Shown: in pieces, positions 49,606-62,416 of the stretch
How the letters are laid out: the number at the start of each line of letters is the position of its first letter
How positions within the stretch are numbered: position 1 is the first letter of the stretch
Position numbers and translations under genes: made by a program
Origin: Pteria penguin
Lineage: Eukaryota > Mollusca > Bivalvia > Pterioida > Pteriidae
Direction of reading: 5' to 3'
NCBI GenBank assembly: GCA_035048485.1
Contig: CM068587.1
Span: 23,165,034-23,229,033, forward strand
Length of the DNA stretch: 64,000 bases
The notes under the pieces: generated by a model
What the model was told of the DNA's origin: nothing
The model's input: the letters and a program-made list of their open reading frames with translations, nothing else
Database searches by the model: none

Positions 49606-52600
49606 AAAACACATTTTATAGGGAAAAAGCACAAGATGCATTACACAAGACAGATCTAGTGTTTTATAATTTACTGCATAGAAGTTCGTATTTCGGGTAA
49701 AATACTCAATGACTAATTTTATTACTTGAAACATGTTACTTTAGAGCCTGCAGCTCGAAATAAACTTTCTCAAGAAAGGTCGACTACATCGTTATTATAC
49801 TCCAGTTTATGTATAGTGTCATTCCACATTCACAGTATGCATGTATGATGAATTACTGTATCATCTGTTGATCTTGTTCATGTCTAATGTGGCTGGCCAA
49901 CCAGGAGACCACAGTTTTATGCCAACTTCTCTGTATCCATGGAATTTGTTAATACCATTAACACATAGAAATTCAAATTAAAGACTTTAAGTTACCATCA
50001 TATCTTACCCTATGGATATTAAAATGCCAGAATCTATGACACTTTCGCTGATTGAGTGGAAACCTTTACAACTGCTGTTCTTACATAAAACAAAGACTTT
50101 GTTTAAATATTTCATATTTATTGATATTATATATAATGCTATGATATGGGTATATATATAGCGATGCCATGTTATATATATAGAGGTGATACTACCTAAA
50201 GCTATCACCATAGAAACTGTCATCATAGTAAAGAAAACCTTAGCAACTTTACCTAAGAAATGTAGCTAATCTTTGTATAAACTTAGCATGTGTTATATAA
50301 TTATTATAGCAAAAATGTATACATAAGCACCAAAACCGCAGCAACTATCAGAACAAAGTAGTATTTGCTCAATGAACAAATATCAGTATTCTTTATCTCC
50401 CCATTATATTTTTCCATGCAAAGTTGTGGAGGCATCAAGTATATTAGAGTATAATATGTTGGGGCAAATCATATACAGTGTACAATAAATGCTCTACAAA
50501 AGCAATATGAGCTTTTTTATCATCTGACGAAAACTTTTCACAAGCTTTTGACTTCTGACAGTTTCTTGGCAACATACTATAGATAGTGAAAATGGTATAA
50601 TGTATATTTGGCAATCATTAGTTTTATTGCTGATGTGGTATCTAGAAATAGAACTATGCAACACACATTCTACATATCTATAAATAGAACTATATATGTA
50701 ACACTCTCTACGTGTTATACTTACAAAGTCTACCATCACTCTGCTCTAATGGACCCATTGTTACATAAACTCGTATCAATTCAGCAGTTAAACAACTTAG
50801 GATAAAACAGTATAAAAGATAACAACATCAGCACTGGATTATTTGTAGAAATGATATGTAGAAAGAGTTATTGTAGAAGTTAATGATTTGATACACATAT
50901 GCAAGTGAGACATCAACATCTGTCATAATTAGTGTAAAATACTCATACAAGTGACAAGACACTTGCACTTGCCTTCAGCACAAGTGAGAGCCACTTGTAC
51001 TTGCCTTCAGCACAAGTGAATTGCTTTCACATGTACAAGAAATAAATGCTCATGGCTAAATAAAGTTTTACTCATGTCTGCCATGACAATCTAACCCGAT
51101 TATACTGAAATTTCGGGGACCATGAAAAATACTTCAATATACATGGGTTTCATTATATCAGGTCCCTTTCACTCTAAAATTACAGACATCCGTTAAAGTT
51201 CATATATTGTCGGCTTATTCAACATAATATAAACATTGATTTGACTTGGATAATGTAGAATTTCAAATCCAATTTCAATATAAGTAGGTTATAATGTACA
51301 CTCAATGCAGACATGAATTATGTACATTCATGGCTGCATGGATCAGTAAAGCACATGTGTGCCATGCAATTCAGCTATGAAGATTTAAGTGACAAAATGC
51401 TTATTCCTTGTAAGGGACCTCATATATACCCTTCACACGCTATGATTACAGAATAATGGATATTTGATATGTGGATCAAAAACAAAACTCAGTTTACAAA
51501 GTATAACTTAGAAACAAAGTCTTTTGTAAAATATTTTGTGGACTGTACGCTAAACCGGTTCATCTATTAACACCAAATATAATAGTAATCAGATCTAAAT
51601 CTAATTGCACAATAAGGTAGGGTTAACAATAAATGTCAACAAATTAATAACAATATACCAAAGATAGCAAATATCAAAATAATAAGAGTTATCTCCCATT
51701 CATAATGCCGGATACAAGTTTAACTGATTAATAGCGTTTGAATGAAAAGACATGTACCATCTAGCTACATCAATGATGAAGTTTTGAAGTCTCTGTAATT
51801 GGAATGTTATACTATATGGTCCAAGTAGTAAATAGATGCCACTGAATGAATATACGAGATCAGGAAGCATGTGATATGGTATATGATATGTAGAAAATAC
51901 ATTGCTTTACAACAAAAATATATATCATCTCTGCTCGGTATATACACATCCATTAAGAGTAGCAATAATTCTCAGAATATATAAAAACATTTGAGACTTC
52001 AATCTATCACAAGGTAAACAAATCAAAAACAATACAAAAAAATAACAAAAGAGGGCATCCCAGCATCACATGATCGATCATGCATATAATGAGTCATGAG
52101 GCCATAGGACATTGGTGTCATATGACCCTGACCATCATATAATATATCACTTGATATCATATATCACCTATACTGGCACTAGATTGCATAGACTTAGGTT
52201 AGGCTGTGCTGTAAGTTTCTGTGTCATGTAATCATTACAGTATCAACTTGTAAACTTTGTTCATGTCTATCATATAACAACATTTGTAGAAATAATAATG
52301 TATGATCGAGTGTATGCAACAACAACAAATTTGTCAATCTGATTACTTTTTCTCCAATGCAACAATATGCCAACATAATAATAATCAGATTCTGAATGAA
52401 ACAATGCCCTAACATAGCAATGTGTGTCAATCACAACATTCTTCCATAATTCTGTATTATAAAAATAAGTAACACTATTCATATTAAGTAGCATGAAGCA
52501 ATATTTGTAGACATACATATATATTTGTTCATAGACTTTGGGTTTACTCATTATTTGTAGATATGCACCTCTTTGTTCATTATGAGGTAATAACTTATAA

Positions 52601-53082
52601 ATCTCTACACATCTGCCTTTTAAATTTTACTTTAAACTTGTTCCTGCCATAAAGTCAAACTCACAGAAACCGAGGTCTACTTCATTTCCATGATGCCATT
52701 TCTTTATATACACTATCTTGCCAAACAATCACTGACCTTGCACTATTACATCATTAATCAGTAATTACTACTGAGGTTCATTTTTGTCCATACACAGCCA
52801 AATGTTTTGCAATGAACACAATCTTATGATCAAAAAATGAATACATAAAAACAAAATTCTTTTGATCATACATGGGGGTGTTATAATCTTATAATTGTCA
52901 GTCAAGTGTAGTACACTGTAGCATATCCACCAATCAAAAAATCCTATATTTTGTGTCCACCAATCAAAAAGTGTAAAACATTATGATGCAGTACACCATA
53001 AATGTATCACACCAATCAACATGTACGTTGTATATGGCACGGAGCAGCATGAATGACAATCAGTATAACAAGATTGAGATTT
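49606..53082. other. No recognised gene; probable 3' UTR sequence of the minus-strand gene at its right end
   Basis: AT-rich and unique-looking. It holds a 32-bp two-fold repeat (50961-51024) and the doublet CCACCAATCAAAAA near 52928 and 52959. How far the 3' UTR of the gene ending at 53083 extends cannot be read here. Confidence 0.35.
50961..51024. repeat. Two 32-bp tandem units with internal palindrome
   Basis: ACTTGCACTTGCCTTCAGCA and CAAGTGAGAGCC form the first unit; the second differs at a few positions. CACTTG and CAAGTG within each unit can pair. Confidence 0.8.
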
Positions 53083-55602
53083 CTATAAGGCTTCTGCTGC
53101 CTTCTTGTCCTTTTTGTGTTTTTTGTGTTCTTTATGGTCATCATGATCTTTGTCTTTCTTCTTCTTAAATAATCCAAAGACACTTTTATGTTTTTTCTCT
53201 CTGTGATCTGCATGTTCAGGGTGATCCCCAACAGAAGTAGGAGGCTCGGACACAGGACGGTTTCCTCTAGGAGAAGGTTTAGGGCGAATCTGTCAACAAA
53301 CAACATATACTGAACATTACTGATATAAGAAATAGTTCATTAAAGCTGCTTTTCCATAAATTTGCCATTTTGTTTAAAAGTAATTACATACATGTTTTCA
53401 TATATTCATAAAGTTGTCATATATAGATTATTTGCTTTTGTGACATTTTCATGAAAAGGATATACATGTACAAGGTTTCCTCTTAGATAGAAAGGTACAA
53501 AATATATGGAATCAGTGAAAGAAAACCATTTAGTATCCCAAATCATTCAGTCTAGTACTGGATATTATATTTAGAGGATTTACACTGACTAAATACAAAT
53601 GCATCTCTTCAATACACAGAAACCAAAATGACTCTGATATAAGATGGCATGAAGATGAACAGAATCCTACCTTAACTTCATCTGTCATATGATCTGTAAG
53701 GTAAAACAGATTAATCACAGCAAACACAAAACAATCCAAAATCAAACAGAGATTTATGGAAAGAACCAGGTTGTTCTTCCATTGCTATTGACAATGATAT
53801 TAACATAATTAATTACATAGCATGTAGTACAATAATTCAAATCTGAGATTGGAACTCATTAGAATAAACTACAAAATATTATTTTTCTGTTACGATTATT
53901 TTCAGATAACCTTAGAGTAGAGGCCCAAAACACCCAAAAAATAAATACTTGAACCTATATAGATTATCACATTTCTACACTACGGAATTGCAGATTGTCC
54001 AATTCTCTGTGTATTGTGTTCACATCACCACACACAACTTCACCACCGCGACGGTTAATCACGGTGATTCACCTCAGCATTGCGGTTGATTGGGACTATA
54101 CATCATATAACTATTAAACGTATATTTAAGCATCTTATAAAATCTTGCCTAATAATCAAGGTATAACACGAGCGATTTTACTTGAAGGCTATTTGTTTTA
54201 TGCCATTTTTTTTCCAAATTAAATGCATCATTAATTATCTAAGTGTAAGAGTCATTCTAAATTATATTTCAAATTATAGATTAAGTATAAGAAAAATAGA
54301 GTTGAGAATAAATATATCTAAATTTAGTGGTGAACGTTCATAATAATATTTGCTTAAACTTTTTTTTCCAAATAACTGTTTGAATAACCAAACAATTAAA
54401 TGTCCGGCATATTAGAAAGGAATTTCTACTGTAGTTGAAAGCCTAAACTGAAATTTGTAAGCTTAACCAAATATATGAATCAGTTTTTACTTTAAAGACT
54501 TTCATATTATTTGTCTGCCTCCATATATGTTCTTGTTCGTCTGAATGATCGCTATATATTTTTTCGCTTTATATTATATTTATCTATGCATATATACCAT
54601 GTGGTTTTTTGCTAATAAATCACTACTACTACTACTTCTTTGATTTGATGCCCATCAAAGAAATTATCCGAGCCATTCTCAAATTCTCTTGCGATTTCAC
54701 TAATGCAAGAAGCAATCTGATTAAATGCATATTTATTTATTTCATATCTACTACATAAACCATGTGTACGCAAAATAGATAGAAATCCTTTTCATCAGAT
54801 TTTTGTCAAAGTGCAATCGAAGCCTTGTCGAACAAAATCTTCAAACTTTTCTTTTCTGTTCACTTTTTTGTTACTTTGTAATACTCGACTATTTGATATT
54901 TGATTTTTACGCAAGATCGCATAAAGCTGATAAGAAATATCACCCAACGGAATAATTATAGCAGGGCATTTAAAGTAAAATATTTATCTACAACTGATAT
55001 ATTTGTAGATAATTGGTTCACTGAGGAATGCTGCAATGCTGCGGTGATTCACAGCGATCATTGCAGTGATTTCGTGTTAACGATAGGTCAGTTAAAGACC
55101 AAAGATTGCGGAGATTGGTAGCGAAGACTTAAAAAACAATGTGGCAATGATATGACAACTGGACAATAGCCGTTTTCTGTAGTGTAGTTATATTTTTTCT
55201 TGCCAATTGTTTTTTATTCATTGTCATAGATGTGACTGTAAATAATATTAATGGTAATTTGGTATTATGCCAAAATATTTCTGATGAAAAAAAAAAATTA
55301 AGAAGTATGAATTTTCACCTTTTAATTCTGGGAATATCTAATGTTTCCTTTTTCTGTTGACATAAACTGAATAAAAACCTCTAACCTCAAATGGCAATGT
55401 CACCACTGTTAATGCTACACTTAAGAAAAGCAGTCATGCTAAGCGGCAAATCCTGCAGAGAGATTCAGTTAGAAATATTGATATTTACCTTCATCACCAT
55501 TCATTCCTCCATTAGGTGGTGACACAGCTTCTGGACTGTCCCCTGCTGGTGACCTTGTTACCTCTACAGGTGATGACCTCTGAGCAGGATCCTCCTCCTC
55601 TC
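53083..55602 (-). CDS. Last three recognised exons of an unidentified gene with Lys/His-rich tail
   Basis: Minus-strand exons read with consistent phase: 55602-55489 (acceptor GATAG, donor GTAAAT), 53693-53671 (23-nt microexon, acceptor TTACAG, donor GTAGGA) and 53289-53083 (acceptor TTGACAG, stop TAG at 53083-53085). Partial product: EEEDPAQRSSPVEV..., a Pro/Ser-rich linker with SPAGDSPEAVSPPNGG, then the microexon's HMTDEVK, then IRPKPSPRGNRPVSEPP and the terminal basic tail KSVFGLFKKKKDKDH...KKHKKDKKAAEAL. The tail is strongly charged and likely disordered. The first listed exon starts with two leftover bases, so more exons lie upstream (above 55.6 kb or outside the window). No family recognised. 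Confidence 0.6.
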
Positions 55603-56094
55603 CTATCAAGACATAATAAAAACATGTTTTCAAAACTTTTTGAACTGATGTGAAAACACATTTCAGGAAATCTTTATCATATTAAAGAAGCATTCTGAAG
55701 CAATACGTGTCCCCTACCATCCCCAACAAATTTTACAATGTACACATTTATAAAAGGCTGATACTGTAAATACATTTCTTGGATAGATACATGTAATGGC
55801 ATAAGCAAGTCATACTATAATTGATGGATAACATTTTCCCACTGCAGAAACCAGAACTAAATTCAAACATGATCTGTAACTTGTCATGGTAAAGCATTGT
55901 ACCAAATATTAAATGAAAATCTTCAAGCATGGCAAAAAAAAAGTCGAGAAAACTGATCTGCCAGACAGACAAATGGACTGATAGATGGAGTGCAAACCTA
56001 AAATCCCTTTTGGTAAAATTTTCCAGGAGGGGACTAATAACTATTTCATAATAAAATTAAAGTACCAGCTATCATCTATTCAGCAATTTGACCA

Positions 56095-56280
56095 CTTGTT
56101 AAATACACTCGATACACAAAGGTTTTACCTGTCTAATAAGTTATTAAATACACTCAATTCTACAGGGTTTTACCCGTCTATTAAGTTTTACACACATGTT
56201 CACTCAATACCACAGAGTTTTATCTGTCTAATAAGTTGTTAAATACATGTACACACAATACTACAGGATTTCACCTAATA
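56095..56280. repeat. Minisatellite, about four units of 50-60 bp
   Basis: Units share TAAATACACTCAAT-CTACAGGGTTTTACCTGTCTAATAAGTT with small differences (motif split by variable positions); four copies are legible. Confidence 0.75.
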
Positions 56281-56381
56281 AATACTGCACCAAGATTAAC
56301 AAGGGTATCAGTTAAACTGATGGATGTTCCGATCGGCAGTTATAATGCAGGAAATTGACGACTCAATTCATATACAAACAA

Positions 56382-58030
56382 GAGGCCCAAGTGGGCCTAT
56401 ATCGCTCACCTGAGTACCTAGATGATCAGTCATGCATGAAGGAAGAATTCATTTATTTTTGCATTAATGTGACTAAGTCAACACAGATGTGGAAAATATG
56501 TCAAATTTTATTTCAAGCTAGAATAAAAAACAACACTTTTTTGCACATCCATTCAGGTGATTTTGATATTAAGCATTTCCTTTGTCTCTGCAAGAAGTCA
56601 TTCAGGGCAACAAGTTAGTCATTTTCTTTAGGTGGGGCCTTTTGTTGACTGATTTCAAGTCTGGGTCATGAACAACAATTGTTTCAAATATTGTCCAGAT
56701 CTAACTTAAAATTGCCTAATTTCATATGTTGAGTGTTGAGAAACATCTAAAAACTTATTTAGATGTGTAAAGAAATGAAAAAAAAACTCTCCATATTTCA
56801 ATTACCAAGTGGTATATGTACCATTGTGAGAACTGCTTTTTAGACATGGTGGCATTATCTGTTAACCAATTTGGATGAAATTTACCAAACTGATAGAGGA
56901 CCTTTAGTACTTCATGTATTCCATGTTTCATTAAAATCTTTCATGTGGTATAACAGCAGACGTGAAAAATGTGATTGAATTGTTCCTACACACCCTCATT
57001 TGGAAGTCTTAAAAAATTCATAGAAAATCCAAAAATTGAGATATTGACAAAATTCTTTCAAAGTAACAATCCTTACCATAATTATGATCACAATAGTCCA
57101 TAAGAAATCATCATTATCAATTAACTAGGAAATATGACACTTTTTTTTCTGCATTGAATCACCAAGTCCAAAGAAATGTCGAAAAAAAATTCTAAAATTT
57201 GATTTTGGAAGGGAACCAAAATGACAATAGGTCTTCACTCATCCCTCTAGATCATTTCTATACATTCTGTTTGTCTCTGTATACAGCCCGTATGAAAAAG
57301 AATATTGTTAAAGGAGGGAACTCTTTTGTGACCTACTTTTGACTATGGTGGCGCCACCTGTAACGAGGTCTGGACGAAAACAACAGAATTTGAAGAGGAT
57401 CATAAGTGACTTATTTCTACCAAGATTTATTAAAATCCTTCACACAGTTTTGTAGAAAAAGTTGAAAATGTGAAAAATGGCCAATCCCCCCCCCCCCCCC
57501 TTTTTTTTTGGAAGTCTTCCTAATTTCATATGTTGAGTGTTGAGAAACATCTAAAAACTTATTTAGATGTGTAAAAAAAAAAAAAAAATTTTTTGACCAC
57601 AGCTGGATTTGAACCGCTACTCTCCATATTTCAATTACCAAGTGGTATATGTACCATTGTGAGACCTACTTTTTAGACATGGTGGCATTATCTGTTAACC
57701 AATTTGGATGAAATTTACCAAATTGATAGAGGACTTTTAGTACTTCATGTATTCCATGTTTCATTAAAATCTTTCATGTGGTTTTGTAGAAAAAGTTGAA
57801 AATGTGAAAAATGGCCAAACCCCTCCCCCCCTTTTTTTTTTTTGGAAGTCTTAAAAAATTCATAAAAAATCCAAAAATTGAGATAATGACAAAATTCTTT
57901 CATAATAATATTCCTTACCACAATTATGATCAAAATAGTCATTAAGAAATCATCAATATCAATTAACTGAAAAACATGACACTTTTCTTCATTGAAATGA
58001 CTAAGTCCAGAAACACGTCAAAAAAGCGTA
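56382..58030. repeat. Dispersed repeat with GGCCCAAGTGGGCC head and internal 0.8-kb tandem duplication
   Basis: Head GAGGCCCAAGTGGGCC then TATATCGCTCACCTGAG at 56382-56414. The segment from about 56715 is repeated from about 57519 (CATATGTTGAGTGTTGAGAA at 56723 and 57527; TTCATGTATTCCATGTTTCA in both). The second copy carries an extra 34 bp or so with GACCACAGCTGGATTTGAAC that the first lacks. Includes C- and T-runs. Confidence 0.7.
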
Positions 58031-59600
58031 AAGGAGAAGGTTCAGCAACCACATTTATGAGCCCTGTGTATACCTGAATTTTCAAATTTCCCTTATAACA
58101 CTGTAACATATTTTAATATGTAGTTCATCCCACGGATGTCCATATACCATTATAGTTTGCATTGTATATTAGCGCGTTATGACATTGTATTACCGAGAAC
58201 CAATGACGGATTGGAAATTTCCTTTAAAATTACGCGTACAACGATCATTTTCTAGAAATTATATATAGGCGCGAGTCTTCGACCAATACGAAAGTACATG
58301 TAAATTGATTGTTGTAATGAAATGTAACTCAGAACGAGATATCTTCTTGGTCGACAACACGCGCCCACATGAAAATTCAGTTTTCTTGAGTTCCGGATTG
58401 ATCAGTACACCGTAACTACGCGACTATTCGTGTACGATGCGGTGCAGTAACACGGTATAATAGATTTTAAAAAGCGTATCACAGTCGGTCTTGGCCAAAG
58501 ACGTATCGGTATTTTACTTCTAATATTAAATGTAGAATTTACAAAGAATGGTCACAGTTTTTTCTTAAAACAGCGTGAAAACCAGTTTAATTTAAAGGTT
58601 TAAATATTCTTAAGGCAAAATTTTAGATAGATTCCACTGTAAATTATGCTTGGACAACTCTGTAACCATTTATTAGTTATGCAGATACAATAGAAATCTC
58701 ATAGATAGATCTGGTAGATTAAGTAGCGAGTATCATTTACGCGATTCTTCTCGGTGCCGCTGTCAGACTTGAACTTGGGACGTTAAGCAACTTGTCGTCT
58801 GCACGCCTCGGATACAGTAAAGTTCTACACTGCATTGCGTCTTTGCTGGCTCGAACCTCACCAACCCAATTAGGCGTTGGGTAGGTAAGTAAGTAGAAAT
58901 ATGTTAGCGCTCCACTGTACTGAAACTGAAAAAAATCCCTTCAAATATATATATAGATCTAGATATATCAATGGGTACAGTATCTTCCTAATCACAAAAT
59001 GTATGAATCGCTAAAACTTGGTAAAACGTACTGTATGTGGAGATTACAGGAAAAGATATTTTTGAACTAGAATCTAGAATGCAGAAAGCGATTGCAATCC
59101 TGTTCATAGGAAATATCCATGATTTGTGTCAGTCAAGTAAACTGAATGGGCACTGACAGTACTACATGTAGATCTAGGCCTAATGTACTGTATATTTTTC
59201 ATTACTGTACTGTACTGTGGTCGGTAAATGAATGGGCATGTTTTTACACTGCACTTTATATGAATGGGTGTGTTGTCAGCGACTCAGCTGCAGGTCCGTA
59301 TCCAAAATCATTGCAAGTTGACACCAACATCTCCCCGCCCGGAGATCTAAATCTAGATCTGTTTCATATTTGATGTAGATCTAGTTCTAAGATTTAACTA
59401 CTGAAGTCAGAACGTGTAAATCTGCGTAATATAGAATTAGAAAGTAAGAGATAACTTCAATCTTATAAAAGGTAAGTTACAAGAAAATCTATATTATTCA
59501 GGTTTTAAAAAACGCCTTTTGCATCTATAAATAGAATGTAATCTACATTCCTTACAAGAGGTAACTTTAAGTATTACGTAATTATCGCTCGGCTGCAGAG
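58031..59600. other. No recognised gene
   Basis: A somewhat CpG-richer stretch at 58180-58520 contains TATATATAGGCGCG (58260-58273) and a palindromic GGAAATTTCC (58212-58221). It might be a promoter for either neighbour, but no exon could be joined to it. Confidence 0.3.
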
Positions 59601-59602
59601 AT

Positions 59603-59672
59603 GCGTTGGTGTAGTGGTATGTGTATTCGCTTAGCAACACTGAAGTGATGAGTTCGAATCCTACATTCCTTC
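59603..59672 (+). repeat. tRNA-like sequence (pseudo or SINE head)
   Basis: TGGTGTAGTGGTA (A box) and GAGTTCGAATCC (B box) at tRNA-like distance, but the outer stem cannot pair, so a working tRNA is unlikely. Confidence 0.4.
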
Positions 59673-59756
59673 AATTTTTTTTCACATTTTTTTTGTATAA
59701 TGTCAAAAAGCATTTTGATTTCTTAGAAGAACTACATTTTTTTTTCTCATTTTAGG

Positions 59757-61899
59757 ATGCCAAGTGTTAAAACAAATTACTATAGATGCGTCTTGTGCTC
59801 TAAAGAAACAAAAGCAAATGAAAGAAGAAAAGTAAATGCTTCAATTAGAAGATTTCTCAGGAAGACTTTTCTGACAGAAAGCACATGTGACGATGTTATT
59901 TGCAACAAGTGCAGGCACAAATACTACAATAGCGAAAAGCGAAAAAAGGAAAATGAAATCGAAAATGTTACTATCTCCAGTAAGGAATGTTCGGACGAAG
60001 ATATTTCACCACCGCCAACAAAGAAGAAAAATATATTGAACAGTCCACCTTCAGTGTCCTTACCAATTCCATCAACAAGCACAAGTCACGCATATTGCTT
60101 CATATGTAAACGGCCTGGTCCAAAGTTAGTTGTCTTACCATCCGAGTGCAAAACAAGAGTGTTTGTACATCAAAATATATTGATACCAGCTGGTGCTAGA
60201 TGTTGCCCTATTCATTTGGAAGATAACGCATTGACCACTGATTCAATTACAAAAATGAAAACTATTTATGACGAATCCTGCTTAAACAGGACAACAATAG
60301 TGGAAATGTTACGACGCATGCAAGGCATTTGCAAAAAACTCGAAAAGAGCCGACTAGACTTTGATTCCAGACATGCGCTGACAGATGATGATTATATTGA
60401 ACTTACAGGACTAAGCAAACTCAATTTTGATGATGTTTGTAACAATGTCAAGGATTTTGTGAAAAATACTCCAGTTCGAAGTCATAGATGTTCCTGTGCA
60501 ATATTCTTTTGCAAAATGAAGTCGGGTTTATCAAACAAGTTTTTATCGACTTTATTCAACATTTCTAAATCAAGCGTACGGAGAGCCATAGCCATAGTCA
60601 GGAAAGCACTTATCAGCACACTTGTTCCAGACCATCTTGGATTCAATCACTTAACCAGAGAAAGTTTAATTTCTGATCATACTCGACCTTTAGCACAATC
60701 ACTCCTCGGCGATTTCGGTGAACAGAAAGCAATTCTGGTGTTGGACGGCACTTATATCTACATCGAGAAAAGCAACAACTTCTATTTCCAGCGCCGATCA
60801 TTCAGCGTTCACAAAGGAAGACCCCTAGTGAAACCTATGGTTATTACATCCACCACAGGATATTTTGTGTCTATATTAGGACCATACTTTGCAGATAGTA
60901 AGAATAATGACGCATCTATTTTAAATCACATTCTTAGAAACAACGTTGAGGATATAAAGTCATGGGTCCATGAAGATGACATTTTTGTTGTCGACAGAGG
61001 CTTCAGAGATTCCCTCTCACTTCTAGATGACTTAGGAATTAAAGCAGAAATGCCCAGATTTCTATTTAAAGGACAAAAACAAATGTCTACAGATGATGCA
61101 AACATGAGTCGACTAGTGACAAAAGTGAGTTGATTTGATTTCACCTATTTGTATGGCCCCAGAATCAAACTTTCGGGACATCTAGTTTTTGGCTTGTCTA
61201 TCTGTCTTTCTGTCAGTTTGTCTGTGACAAAACTTTAACGTTACGCATAACTTTTTCAATTTGACCTTGACTGTGATCTTTGACCTATGTTTCTAATTTT
61301 TGTTATGTTTTTAAAAAGTCATAGAGATAAAAATTCCTGATGCGTTTTTACAATTAAATCCCCTTGAATAATAATCAGATTAATTTTAAATAAAAAGAAA
61401 TCTTCCAAGGCATCAAATGCGATCGTGAAGCTTTGATAAACCGTTTGATCCCGGATGATAAATTTGAAAAGTATGATTATACTTTTGATTTTGCTAAACT
61501 CGCTATGTGGATGTCGATACGTGTATGAGTTTGTACTTTACAACATTAAATTACTGTCACCCAGCACGAGTCTTTCGTCATGCCTAAATATAATTGTTTA
61601 CTTAGAATTTGTACTAATTATATTTACAGGTCCGCTGGGTGGTAGAGTCTGCAAATGCCCGGATAAAACGTTGGAAGTTCTTAAGTCGTACCTTGCCCAC
61701 AAATCAAGTGCCCTTCATAGGAGATTATGTCCGCATAGTTTGCGCCGTGTGTAACAAATTCTTTCCACCTCTTAATTCTACGACTGACCCGGACGCCGAT
61801 GAGTCGGAAGCAGCCAAAATGCGGTATTTATCTCATTCCGTAAACGAGTTAAAAGAGTACTTAGAAGAACATCAGATGATCCGTAAATCAACACCATGA
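59757..61899 (+). CDS. DDE_Tnp_4-type transposase, two exons (545 aa)
   Basis: Exon 1 59757-61124, intron 61125-61629 (GTGAGT...TTTACAG), exon 2 61630-61899. The frame joins as LVTK|VRWVVESANARIKRW. N-terminal Cys pairs (Cys11/Cys14 and CDDVICNKC) suggest a zinc finger; a second Cys/His group follows near 115-160 (CFICKRPGP, GARCCPIH). Catalytic triad candidates: Asp330 in VLDGTYIYIE, Asp413 in FVVDRGFRD, Glu462 in VVESANAR. An HTH-like stretch (LSTLFNISKSSVRRAI) lies before the nuclease domain. An acceptor-like TTTTAG stands 2 nt before the ATG, so a 5' UTR intron is possible. The reading frame is intact. The ORF ends in TGA overlapping the ATG of the next ORF. Transposon ends were not found. 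Confidence 0.8.
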
Positions 61900-62357
61900 A
61901 ACCAATTAACGACGACGATTTACTGGATTTTCCGAACATAGACGATGAGCAGTTACGGAACATAACATGCGGAACTTACCAACTGAAACTGAGCCCAAGC
62001 TATATCCAAGAACATATTGATGGGGAAAGTGACATTTTTATTCACAAAGAAGATCCGACATTAATTCGAGTTAAAATTCAAAGCCGTCATACTTCCTCAA
62101 AGAGATACACAGTATGGATCAGATATAGTCCAGAAGAAGTACAAGCTTGGTATTGTTTGTGTCGAGCTGGTGCCCGAGTCGTTGGTGTATGTGCTCACGT
62201 CGCTGCTATATTGTGGTACCTTGGAAGTGCGCGATGGTCTGAAAAAGTTTCTTTCGGAGTCAGAAATTGGGGACAAAGCCTCGCAGATGCGGGCGAGTTG
62301 CCGGAAGCGATCGATCAATCTGACAGTGATAGTGAGGAAAGTGTCATCGAGGAGTAA
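61896..62357 (+). CDS. SWIM zinc-finger ORF partnered with the transposase (153 aa)
   Basis: Starts four bases before the transposase ORF ends (ATGA, 61896-61899). It contains DFPNIDDEQLRNITCGTYQL, then IQSRHTSSKRYTVWI, then the SWIM motif WYCLCRAGARVVGVCAHVAA (C-x-C-x9-C-x-H), then an acidic Ser/Asp/Glu tail. From memory of the family, similar blocks follow a DDE_Tnp_4 domain in single animal proteins, so this is probably the C-terminal half of the same transposase, cut off by a frame change, or a second product made by splicing or re-initiation. Confidence 0.7.
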   Translation: MKPINDDDLLDFPNIDDEQLRNITCGTYQLKLSPSYIQEHIDGESDIFIHKEDPTLIRVKIQSRHTSSKRYTVWIRYSPEEVQAWYCLCRAGARVVGVCAHVAAILWYLGSARWSEKVSFGVRNWGQSLADAGELPEAIDQSDSDSEESVIEE

Positions 62358-62416
62358 CTCTGATACTAAATACATTTACAAGATGCTGAAGCATTTTCAT
62401 TAATTGTAATATAGTT

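Noticed and set aside
59603..59672. tRNA gene
   Set aside because: The acceptor ends do not pair.
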